From JAUYMM01 sp049301455 (GTDB lineage: Bacteria; Patescibacteriota; Microgenomatia; UBA8517), in the NCBI GenBank assembly GCA_049301455.1, contig JBAQKY010000011.1:1-24880 (forward strand): 24,880 bases of DNA. The letters are read 5' to 3'. The translations under genes and the position numbers were made by a program. Position 1 is the stretch's first letter, and each line of letters starts with the position of its first letter. Of this stretch, positions 1 through 7,218 are shown piece after piece. Below the pieces are notes generated by a model. That model did not search any database and had not been told where the DNA came from. It saw nothing but the letters and a program-made list of their open reading frames with translations.

Positions 1-162
1 ACAGTTGCTCAGGTTTCTCCAAAACACGCCTTAATACTCACAAACCCTAATGGTAAATCGAAATTTGATGATATTAAAAAGCTGGCCGATTCTATAATTT
101 TTGATGTGTATAAGTTGTTTGAAATAAAATTGAAACCTGAGGTCCAATATATTAATACCTAA
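1..162 (+). CDS. murB: UDP-N-acetylenolpyruvoylglucosamine reductase, C-terminal fragment
   Basis: An open frame enters from the left edge in frame 1 and ends at TAA 160-162, giving 53 residues. They contain SPKHALILTNPNG followed by an amphipathic helix and LKPEVQYI, which matches the end of MurB (the family ends with a SPKHxNF-like segment and an LEPEV-like strand). MurB reduces UDP-GlcNAc-enolpyruvate to UDP-MurNAc with NADPH and FAD in the cytoplasm. The FAD-binding domain and start lie outside the window. ddl begins 41 nt downstream on the same strand, as often seen in wall-synthesis clusters. The identification rests on a short but characteristic tail. Confidence 0.85.
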   Translation, partial: TVAQVSPKHALILTNPNGKSKFDDIKKLADSIIFDVYKLFEIKLKPEVQYINT

Positions 163-203
163 ATTGATTTGGTAAATGATATGTTAAAATAACTAATAAA
201 TAT

Positions 204-1331
204 ATGAAAAATGTAATTATACTTTTTGGTGGTGTATCTCCTGAGCATGAAGTTTCTATTATTACTGGTCTTCAGGTTATAGATAAAATAGATAGGTCGA
301 AATTTACTACTTTTGCCATTAAGTTAACACAGGACGGATTGTTTAAATATTATGAAAGACTGTTTTGGATGCAGGACTATTCGAAAATAAAACCTAAGAG
401 TATCAACTTCGGTAGGGATAATAAGGGTGCATTTTTCAAAATAGCAGGTATATTTGGAAAGAAAGTTTATATAGATATTGCGTATCTGGCATTTCATGGT
501 GGTCTTGGAGAATCAGGCCAGATCCAAGGTTTACTAGAGACTCTACAAGTTCCGTACACTTCGTCAAATACTGAAGGGAGTGCAATTGCTATGAATAAAG
601 TATTAACTAAAGAAGTTCTTGAATCATATCAAATCAAAACAGTACCTTGGGTCCGGGCTTTTAGTACAGACATTAGACATAATCTAGATAAGACTGTTAG
701 TACTGTTATCAGTAAGTTGGGTTTGCCTATCATAATTAAACCTTCTCATTTAGGGTCCAGTATTGCTATAAATGTTGCCAAAACAAAAGCCGATTTAAAG
801 AAATATCTATTGGAGGCTTCTCAGGTTGATTCTGAGATATTAATTGAAAAATTTATGACTAATTTTGTCGAATATAATATTTCAGTAAGAAAAATTGGAG
901 ATGAGGTCGAAGTGAGTGAAATCGAAAAACCTTTATCAAAGGATGAAATTCTATCCTTCGCGGATAAATATCAAAGAGGAGGCAAAAAAATGGGTGGCAT
1001 GGCTTCTCTAAATAGAGAATTACCTGCAAAAATTAATAGTAAATTAAAAAATAAAATTGAAGATGTTGCCAAAAAATCATTTGCTCTTATCAGAGCAAAA
1101 GGTGTTCTCAGAATCGATTTTATGTATGCAAATAATGAAATATATGTAACTGAGATAAATCCAATTCCCGGAGCAATGTCCTTTTTCCTTTGGGAAGCAT
1201 GTGGAATAAGTTTTAAGAATCAGATAACGGACTTGCTAAATCAAGCTGTATTAGATGAAGAAAATCGTAGATCAAAACTGTTAAAATATGATTCAGATAT
1301 CTTGAAAGGTTTGGAAGAGGCTAGTTGTTAA
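204..1331 (+). CDS. ddl: D-alanine--D-alanine ligase
   Basis: ATP-grasp ligase of 375 aa that would join two D-alanines for the peptidoglycan stem peptide. Visible signatures are GGVSPEHEVS near the N terminus (the family EHEVS motif), FHGGLGESGQIQGLLE, KPSHLGSS in the ATP-grasp loop, and RIDFMY followed by EINPIPG, which supplies the metal-binding acidic residues and Asn. The last block continues MSFFLWEACGISF instead of the usual T..SLxP segment, so the protein is a divergent member and exact substrate choice is inferred. The ATG at 204 is preceded only by A/T sequence with no Shine-Dalgarno motif. A weak -10-like TAAAAT lies at 185-190. The stop overlaps the stop of the convergent Mur ligase by 4 nt, leaving no room for a terminator. 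Confidence 0.9.
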   Translation: MKNVIILFGGVSPEHEVSIITGLQVIDKIDRSKFTTFAIKLTQDGLFKYYERLFWMQDYSKIKPKSINFGRDNKGAFFKIAGIFGKKVYIDIAYLAFHGGLGESGQIQGLLETLQVPYTSSNTEGSAIAMNKVLTKEVLESYQIKTVPWVRAFSTDIRHNLDKTVSTVISKLGLPIIIKPSHLGSSIAINVAKTKADLKKYLLEASQVDSEILIEKFMTNFVEYNISVRKIGDEVEVSEIEKPLSKDEILSFADKYQRGGKKMGGMASLNRELPAKINSKLKNKIEDVAKKSFALIRAKGVLRIDFMYANNEIYVTEINPIPGAMSFFLWEACGISFKNQITDLLNQAVLDEENRRSKLLKYDSDILKGLEEASC

Positions 1332-2512
1332 TAATATAAATCGTTAAGTTCTGGTTGCATTAATACAAGATACTTTTTAGGATCAAACTTTTTAATTTCT
1401 TCTAATGCTTCTTTCATTGAATTTGCCTTGATAATTAAAGATTTGTTTGTAACTCCTTTTTCAACATCCTTTGATAAAATTGATTGCAAAAGAATAATCT
1501 TTTGAGCCTTATTTTCTAGCATTTTTCCTAAATTTATATTTGCATCTTTATTTTCGCTTCCTAATTCTGGTATTCCTGCAGTTATGACAATAAGTTTTTT
1601 GTTAACTTTTTTGGATAATGCTACAGCATAGTTGATACCAAATTTTGAAGTTGTTTCACTTATGTTGTACGAATCGTCAATTACGTCAAAACCATTTATT
1701 TTAATTAAATTTCTTCGTCTGTCTGGAGACTGTAAATTTTTAATAGAGCTTTTAATAATATCTTTTGGAATATTCAATATGTTTGCTACTTTTAATGCAT
1801 ACTCTAAATTAGATTTGAGGTTTTCAATTTTTAAAGCGTCATCTTTGGCACAATCAAACACTTCATTAAGTGCAATTCTGAGATTAGCTATACTGCCAAG
1901 CCTTTCAAGGTGTTGATCTCCAACATTTGTTAATATCGCAATATCAGGAGGTGTTATTCTCAAACTTCTACCAATTTCACCAATAAAATATGAGTCTACT
2001 TCAACAATTAATAATTCAGACGAAGGATCAAATTTAGTTAATATCCAATTTGCGATACCTGTTGGAGTATTTATATTCCCAGGTATCATCTGAGTTTTGT
2101 AATTATATTTAACTAATTCGTAAATGTAGTTTTTTGTTGTTGTCTTTCCGTAACTTCCAGCCACAGCGATTACTTTGGTTTTTTTATTCTGATGTCTGAA
2201 ATAGATTGATGCTCTCTTTTGTATTTTTAAACGTATAAATTCAAAATATGGTGTGGTTATAAAATTAGAGATGCCAATTATAATTGGTATTAATGGAGGC
2301 ATTAAGATTCCGAAAGGAGTTGACAATAAAAAAATTATTTTAATTCTTTTAGTAAATATTAGCTTATCTCTCTTTTGTAAATTTCTTCGCCAAAAAAAGT
2401 TTTTTAATCTTTTAAAATATCGAATATTTTCATACTCTTCTAGTTGAAGAATATAAAGGAAATCAAGAAATGGAAAAATGTTATTTAATATTCTCGGTAA
2501 ATTTTTTGACAT
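1328..2512 (-). CDS. MurF-like Mur ligase with an N-terminal membrane segment
   Basis: Mur ligase family protein of 394 aa. The ATP-binding loop GSYGKTTTK lies at about residues 119-127, followed by GNINTPTGIA, a VEVDSY block, NVGDQHLERLGS, and a C-terminal-domain entry SPDRRRNLIKINGFDVIDDSYN. DDSYN and the DQHLERLGS-type block are closest to MurF, which adds D-Ala-D-Ala to UDP-MurNAc-tripeptide; ddl next door supports this. Residues about 57-90 are strongly hydrophobic (FLLSTPFGILMPPLIPIII region) and sit where MurF has its soluble UDP-binding domain, so the enzyme is probably membrane-associated. An upstream TTG/ATG extension is open, but ATG 2512 is preferred because it gives only a 32-nt overlap with the upstream hydrolase. 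Substrate assignment is inferred. Confidence 0.75.
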   Translation of the reverse strand: MSKNLPRILNNIFPFLDFLYILQLEEYENIRYFKRLKNFFWRRNLQKRDKLIFTKRIKIIFLLSTPFGILMPPLIPIIIGISNFITTPYFEFIRLKIQKRASIYFRHQNKKTKVIAVAGSYGKTTTKNYIYELVKYNYKTQMIPGNINTPTGIANWILTKFDPSSELLIVEVDSYFIGEIGRSLRITPPDIAILTNVGDQHLERLGSIANLRIALNEVFDCAKDDALKIENLKSNLEYALKVANILNIPKDIIKSSIKNLQSPDRRRNLIKINGFDVIDDSYNISETTSKFGINYAVALSKKVNKKLIVITAGIPELGSENKDANINLGKMLENKAQKIILLQSILSKDVEKGVTNKSLIIKANSMKEALEEIKKFDPKKYLVLMQPELNDLYY

Positions 2513-3155
2513 AGCTATAAAATAAGTTTGGGTTTTCCAAGAAGGAGTTGTGTCCTGCACCATCAATAATTTTTAATTGTGATTTGTTAATTAGTTTATT
2601 TATCTCATAACTAATTCTTATTGGTGCGTCTACATCATTTTCTCCCCAAATTAGTAATGTCGGTACATTTATCTTTCTTAGGTTTTTTGTTTGATCATAT
2701 ATAACAGTTTTCCTAAACGTAGTTTCAAGTCCCATTTTTTTTGCTTTTTTGAGATCTTTTGGAAGGTACTTGCCTTGGAATGACCTTGGAATAACTAGTT
2801 TTGCAATTTTAGATAGGATTATTTTGGCTTTAGTTTTAGTATCCGGTCGATATATGCATGGAGCTCCAGATAAAATTAATCCCTTTAGCCATTCTGGTTT
2901 GTGGCTAGCAATTTCTGCTGCGATTCTTCCTCCGAATGAGTGGCCAATTAATATTATTTTGTCCTCCTTTTGTTTGATTTTATCTTCAACCCACTTGGCA
3001 TAGTCAGGTACACCCCAGTTTGAATTTATAATTTTTTCCTTCCCAAAACCAGGAAGGTCAATTGCTTTTGATTTTTTTCCTAGCTTGTAAGCTAAATCTT
3101 GCCAGAGTCCTTTGTCTTGGCTCCATCCATGTAAGATTATAATTTTCACAGCCAT
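2481..3155 (-). CDS. alpha/beta hydrolase
   Basis: Soluble alpha/beta-hydrolase-fold protein of 224 aa. ILHGWSQDKGLW is the oxyanion-loop strand, GHSFGG carries the nucleophile Ser73, WGENDVDAP carries the acidic residue, and GAGHNSFLENP carries the catalytic His, so the triad is complete and in order. DLPGFG is also typical of the fold. The substrate cannot be read from sequence; esters, lactones or small amides are all possible. It is the first gene of a two-gene minus-strand operon, overlapping the Mur ligase by 32 nt, and shares a 39-bp intergenic region with divergent mraY. There is no signal peptide, so it is probably cytoplasmic. No Shine-Dalgarno motif precedes the ATG. Confidence 0.85.
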   Translation of the reverse strand: MAVKIIILHGWSQDKGLWQDLAYKLGKKSKAIDLPGFGKEKIINSNWGVPDYAKWVEDKIKQKEDKIILIGHSFGGRIAAEIASHKPEWLKGLILSGAPCIYRPDTKTKAKIILSKIAKLVIPRSFQGKYLPKDLKKAKKMGLETTFRKTVIYDQTKNLRKINVPTLLIWGENDVDAPIRISYEINKLINKSQLKIIDGAGHNSFLENPNLFYSYVKKFTENIK

Positions 3156-3171
3156 AACGGTAATAGTATGA

Positions 3172-3187
3172 TATATTATATAATATA
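3172..3187. promoter_or_regulatory. palindromic bidirectional -10 element between the hydrolase gene and mraY
   Basis: Positions 3172-3187 form a perfect 16-bp palindrome that contains TATAAT on the plus strand (3179-3184) and TATAAT on the minus strand (3180-3175). The plus element would start transcription about 4 nt before the mraY ATG (3195). The minus element would start about 13 nt before the hydrolase ATG (3155). The position between two divergent start codons 39 bp apart supports a shared promoter. No clear -35 boxes were identified. Confidence 0.6.
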
Positions 3188-3194
3188 AACAAAT

Positions 3195-4247
3195 ATGCAG
3201 TTTGGAAACACATTTTCACTTGGTTTGGGGCTTATAATTTTCTCCTTTTTAATTAACTCAATTCTGATTGTCCCTTTTATCGATTATCTTTATAGATTGA
3301 AAATGACCAGAAAGAAAGAAGCAGGTAAAGGAAAGGCAAACTTGTTTGATAAGATCCACGATATTAAAGCAGGCACTCCTGTTGGAGGTGGTAATTTTAT
3401 AATTGCCATGACAGTTTTGCTGTTTGTAATTATTTTCCCAATTTCTACAAAGTTGGGAATGTTCGTTCAGTCTGCATACGACTTGAGAGGTGAGTTGTGG
3501 GTTATATTTATAACATTCATTGGCTTTGGAATATTAGGATTAATGGACGATCTTATTAAAATTTACGGCAAATCAGAGCAGGGGGCTATGGGAATGTGGG
3601 TAGGTATGAGAAGGGGCCCAAAATTTATGCTTCAAGTGGTAATCGCATCAATAGCTGCATTTATTATGTATTTTGATTTAGGCATTAGTATTTTACATAT
3701 TCCACTTGTTAACATTACTTTAAATTTAGGTTGGGGTTATATTCCATTTGCTACCTTTGTAATTGTTGCATTTTCTAATGCCTTTAACATTACAGATGGT
3801 TTAGATGGATTGGCTTCAGGTTTACTTCTGATTTGTTTACTTGCTTTTAGTGTTATTGCTGCAGGCAACCTAGATACACCACTTTCAGTTTTTATGGCAA
3901 TCTGGTCTGGAAGTTTGATTGCCTTTCTTTATTTCAATGTTTACCCAGCACGTATCTTTTTAGGTGATGCTGGTGCAATGAGCTTTGGAGCAACTCTAGG
4001 CCTAATTGGTTTACTCACAGGTAATGTTATCGCTCTTTGCGTAATTGGAGGAATTTTTATAGTTGAAGTTGCATCATCTGCAATTCAAATCTATGGATGG
4101 AGAAAATTAGGAAGACCAATTTTACCATTAGCCCCACTTCATAACACATTTATGGTTAAAGGCTGGCAGGAACCAAAGATAGTCATGAGGGCTTGGATAA
4201 TTGGAATAATTCTTGCAATTTTTGGTCTATGGCTGGCTACAATCTGA
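3195..4247 (+). CDS. mraY: phospho-N-acetylmuramoyl-pentapeptide transferase
   Basis: Polytopic membrane protein of 350 aa that transfers phospho-MurNAc-pentapeptide to undecaprenyl phosphate to make lipid I. Family signatures are present in order: KAGTPVGGGNF after the first membrane helix, GLMDDLIKIYG with the Asp pair, NAFNITDGLDGLASG, FLGDAGAMSFG, and a final PLHNTFMVKGWQE loop. That last loop is normally a triple-His segment (HHHYE or similar); here only the first His remains. About ten hydrophobic segments are visible, as expected. The start is the first ATG after the palindromic promoter. The family assignment is secure by motifs and by the adjacent ftsW-murG; the altered His motif is a genuine oddity. 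Confidence 0.93.
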   Translation: MQFGNTFSLGLGLIIFSFLINSILIVPFIDYLYRLKMTRKKEAGKGKANLFDKIHDIKAGTPVGGGNFIIAMTVLLFVIIFPISTKLGMFVQSAYDLRGELWVIFITFIGFGILGLMDDLIKIYGKSEQGAMGMWVGMRRGPKFMLQVVIASIAAFIMYFDLGISILHIPLVNITLNLGWGYIPFATFVIVAFSNAFNITDGLDGLASGLLLICLLAFSVIAAGNLDTPLSVFMAIWSGSLIAFLYFNVYPARIFLGDAGAMSFGATLGLIGLLTGNVIALCVIGGIFIVEVASSAIQIYGWRKLGRPILPLAPLHNTFMVKGWQEPKIVMRAWIIGIILAIFGLWLATI

Positions 4248-4270
4248 TGATGTCTGACTTCATATAACTT

Positions 4271-4279
4271 TGGTACAAT
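4271..4279 (+). promoter_or_regulatory. extended -10 promoter for ftsW operon
   Basis: TGGTACAAT is an extended -10 (TGn plus TACAAT) in the 57-bp gap between mraY and ftsW. Transcription would start near 4286, about 19 nt before the ATG at 4305. The -35 region is poor, which is tolerated with an extended -10. It would drive ftsW-murG-ftsQ-ftsA. Confidence 0.5.
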
Positions 4280-4304
4280 TATTCTGCGAGATTCAACTAT
4301 CGTT

Positions 4305-5426
4305 ATGAAAAGAAGAAGAGAACTAAAAACTAGAACAATTAAGCCTCAAGTAGACAAATCTCTTTTGTACTCAATTCTCACCTTAGTGACTATTGGACTT
4401 GTTTTCATAGCAGATATATCAGCACCTCAAGCTTTAAATTTCTTTGGTGATAAGTTCTATTTTCTAAAACAACAAGTTGTTTGGGCTATTGTTGGAATAA
4501 CTGCCATGATTGTAGTTAGTAATATTAACTACAATTTTTGGAAGAAATTAGCTGTACCTATCTTTTTTGTCACAGTTTTACTACTTGTTGCTGTTCTTAT
4601 TCCCGGGATATCTTTAAAAGCACTTGGTGCAAGACGTTGGATATCGATTGGTTCAATTAATTTTCAACCGTCTGAAGTTGTTAAGCTGGCCTTAGCACTA
4701 TATCTTGCAAAAGTCGCAGACAGTAATATCAAAAAACCGTTGGCATTCTTTTTACCACTAGCCTTAGTTTGTGGCCTTATTATGTTGCAACCAGATTTGG
4801 GTACAACGCTTGTAGTCGGGTTCATTGGTATTGTCCAAATATTTGTTGCTGGAGTTCCAATTGTTTATTTTTTAGGATCGCTTGCAGCAGGTATTGTGGG
4901 AGTTATTATTTTAATTATCTCTTCACCTTATAGAAGGGATAGATTAATGACTTTTTTGCAGGTTGGAGCTGACCCGCTAGGTAAGGAGTACCATATTAGA
5001 CAAATTTTATTAGCAATTGGTTCAGGTGGTTTATTTGGTCTAGGCATTGGCCAATCAAAACAAAAATATTTATTTTTGCCTGAGGCTTCAACTGACTCAA
5101 TATTTGCAGCTATTGCTGAAGAACTTGGTTTTTTAGGTTCATTAGTATTAATTTTATTATTTGCATTTTTTTTGTATAAAGCTTTTAAAGTAGTGGCAAG
5201 TGCGCCTGACCAATTTTCAAAGATTTTATCTTTAGGTATTGTAGCTTGGATTGGAGGTCAGATAATTTTAAATATCTCTGCAATGACAGCATTAACCCCA
5301 TTAACAGGTATACCATTACCATTTTTCTCATATGGTGGAACTAGTTTGTCGATGATTTTGGCATCATGCGGTATACTATTAAATATTAGTCGATATGCAA
5401 ATACAAAAACTATTACTCGCAGGTAG
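4305..5426 (+). CDS. ftsW: septal peptidoglycan glycosyltransferase FtsW (SEDS family)
   Basis: Membrane SEDS protein of 373 aa that polymerises lipid II at the septum together with a class B PBP (none in this window). It starts with a basic cytoplasmic stretch (MKRRRELKTRTI) and about ten membrane helices. Family motifs include GARRWISIGSINFQPSEVVK, LQPDLGTT, YHIRQILLAIGSGGLFGLGIG, KYLFLPEASTDSIFA and PLTGIPLPFFSYGGTS. The combination QSKQKYLFLPEASTDSIFA and the location between mraY and murG favour FtsW over RodA; a second SEDS protein at 13567-14598 is the likely RodA. Its 3' end overlaps murG by 32 nt, indicating translational coupling. Regulation appears to be by the extended -10 just upstream. 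Confidence 0.93.
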   Translation: MKRRRELKTRTIKPQVDKSLLYSILTLVTIGLVFIADISAPQALNFFGDKFYFLKQQVVWAIVGITAMIVVSNINYNFWKKLAVPIFFVTVLLLVAVLIPGISLKALGARRWISIGSINFQPSEVVKLALALYLAKVADSNIKKPLAFFLPLALVCGLIMLQPDLGTTLVVGFIGIVQIFVAGVPIVYFLGSLAAGIVGVIILIISSPYRRDRLMTFLQVGADPLGKEYHIRQILLAIGSGGLFGLGIGQSKQKYLFLPEASTDSIFAAIAEELGFLGSLVLILLFAFFLYKAFKVVASAPDQFSKILSLGIVAWIGGQIILNISAMTALTPLTGIPLPFFSYGGTSLSMILASCGILLNISRYANTKTITRR

Positions 5427-6486
5427 CCATGCAGGTTCAACTGCCATTGCTGTAATTGAAGAAATCAAGAAAAGAAATCTAAATTACGAAATTCATTGGA
5501 TTGGAAAAAGATTTGCTGAGGAAGGCAAAACAACAGAAACACTAGAATATAAAAACCTTTCAAAATATGGGGTCATTTTCCATAATTTAGAATCAGGCAA
5601 AATTCAGACAAAATTTACAAGATATACAATACCTGCACTTTTTAAAATCCCAGTTGGACTTATTAAAGGTTATAAATTAGTTAAAGAAATTAAACCCGAT
5701 CTTACTTTTTCCTTTGGTAGCGCAGCTGGTGCAGTTTCTGCCTTTTGGTCAAGCTATTTAGGTATTCCAGTAGTAATTCATGAACAGACAGCAACTGCAG
5801 GAAGAGCAAATATAATTTCTAGTTATTTTGCAAAGAAAATTTTAGTAGCCAGAGAAAGTTCATTAAAATTCTTTAGTAAGAAAAAAACTGAAGTAGTTGG
5901 TAATCCACTTAATAGTGAATACATTAAATACATAGGTATGAAGCCAAATGTCAGAGTCAAATCAATTTTAATTACTGGTGGTTCAAGGGGATCAACATGG
6001 TTGAATGATGCAATTGCACCAATTTTACCTCGTTTACTTGAAAAATATTACATCCTTCATCAAACAGGAGAGGCAAATTTATCTAAGTTTGAGTATATAA
6101 AAGATGAGAAATATTTATCATTTGGCCAAACAACTCCAAAAAACATGGCCGAAATTATTGCCAAGGCTGATATTGTAATCTCACGATCTGGTGCAAATAC
6201 AGTTTCAGAGTTGATTGCTCTAAAAAAGCCATCAATTTTAATCCCAATTCCTTGGACCTATAACGACGAAGCTACAGAAAATGCAAAATATATGGAAACT
6301 CTTGGCCTTGCTCGTATTTTACTTCAAAAAGAGTTAACAGCTCAGAAACTTCTTTCTGAAATTGAAAAATTGATTCATGATTATTCAAAGATTATCAAAG
6401 TAACAGAGGATATCGAGAGTGAAGACCTTCAAGCCGCTGAAAAAATTGTTGATATTTTGGCAAGTCTCACACATGAGAAGAAATAA
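5395..6486 (+). CDS. murG: lipid II synthase MurG (GT28 glycosyltransferase)
   Basis: GT-B fold protein of 363 aa, peripheral on the inner face of the membrane, that adds GlcNAc from UDP-GlcNAc to lipid I. The N-terminal glycine loop reads LLLAGSHAGSTAIAVIEEI; the canonical GGTGGH is altered but a His is retained. Further matches are HEQTATAGRAN (canonical HEQN), TGGSRGSTWLND (third G loop), and MAEIIAKADIVISRSGANTVSELIALKKPSILIPIPW, the UDP-sugar site with the conserved Glu. The following DEATENA differs from the usual DHQxxNA. ATG 5395 was chosen because the glycine loop must begin about six residues in. It overlaps ftsW by 32 nt and ftsQ by 14 nt. No Shine-Dalgarno is visible. Confidence 0.9.
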   Translation: MQIQKLLLAGSHAGSTAIAVIEEIKKRNLNYEIHWIGKRFAEEGKTTETLEYKNLSKYGVIFHNLESGKIQTKFTRYTIPALFKIPVGLIKGYKLVKEIKPDLTFSFGSAAGAVSAFWSSYLGIPVVIHEQTATAGRANIISSYFAKKILVARESSLKFFSKKKTEVVGNPLNSEYIKYIGMKPNVRVKSILITGGSRGSTWLNDAIAPILPRLLEKYYILHQTGEANLSKFEYIKDEKYLSFGQTTPKNMAEIIAKADIVISRSGANTVSELIALKKPSILIPIPWTYNDEATENAKYMETLGLARILLQKELTAQKLLSEIEKLIHDYSKIIKVTEDIESEDLQAAEKIVDILASLTHEKK

Positions 6487-7213
6487 AGTTCCTAAATCCT
6501 ATTTTTCATTTGATTTTAATATTTTTAAAATACTCTCAATTGTTTTGATTGTTGTTTTTATTGCACTAATTCCTTTGGTTGTTAAAAAATCTATAAAGAT
6601 TTCAAAAATAGATTGTCAGTCACAGTTCGGGCCATGTCCTCAAAACTTTGAGTTTGATGAATATGAAACTAAATCCTACGATTATAAATTTGTTAGAGAT
6701 CAAATTGAAATTAATTTAAAAAACGACATATCAGTAAATTCATATCTTATCCAATATAAAATTCCCAATGCGATTAAAATTGATTTGAATATTAAATCTC
6801 CCAAGAATGCAATATATTCTATGTCTACTAATAAGTTTTATTTACTTAGTAGTGATGGCATTGTTTTATCGATTGTTGACTCTACTGATTTGCCAAAAAT
6901 ATCAGTTGAGAACTTAAATTTAGAAGTTGGTAAACAAATTGGTGAAAAAGAAATGTTTGCAATTAAAGTTTTAAGTTATATGTCATTTTTGTTTTCAATA
7001 AACGAGGGGATAATCGAAAAAAATGATCTAAGATTTGTGAATTCAGACGGTGTAAATATCATTTTTCCAACCGAAGGAGATATCGATCTTTTAGTTGGAA
7101 GTATAAGATTAATATTTTCACGCTTGAATGATGAGACAGAAGGAATTAGAATGAATGAAATACGAGAGATTGATTTAAGATATAAAAATCCAGTATTACG
7201 TAAGTTTAGTTAA
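6473..7213 (+). CDS. ftsQ: cell division protein FtsQ/DivIB-like
   Basis: Single-pass membrane protein of 246 aa with a short basic cytoplasmic tail (MRRNKVPK), one transmembrane helix at about residues 17-38, and an extracytoplasmic region. The segment straight after the helix (ISKIDCQSQFGPCP and on to a LNIKSPKNAIYS strand) fits a POTRA domain, followed by a beta-rich domain with GIVLSIVD and IIFPTEGDIDLLVGSIRLIF, as in FtsQ. It has two cysteines (CQSQFGPC) eight residues apart that could form a disulfide. FtsQ links the divisome to FtsL/FtsB in other bacteria. Sequence similarity is low, as usual for this family, so the call leans on architecture and position between murG and ftsA. An in-frame GTG at 6419 lies deep within murG; ATG 6473, overlapping murG by 14 nt, is preferred. 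Confidence 0.8.
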   Translation: MRRNKVPKSYFSFDFNIFKILSIVLIVVFIALIPLVVKKSIKISKIDCQSQFGPCPQNFEFDEYETKSYDYKFVRDQIEINLKNDISVNSYLIQYKIPNAIKIDLNIKSPKNAIYSMSTNKFYLLSSDGIVLSIVDSTDLPKISVENLNLEVGKQIGEKEMFAIKVLSYMSFLFSINEGIIEKNDLRFVNSDGVNIIFPTEGDIDLLVGSIRLIFSRLNDETEGIRMNEIREIDLRYKNPVLRKFS

Positions 7214-7218
7214 AATAT

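Noticed and set aside
6419..6472. GTG start giving ftsQ 18 extra residues
   Set aside because: It would lie deep inside murG; ATG 6473 gives the expected short basic tail before the membrane helix.
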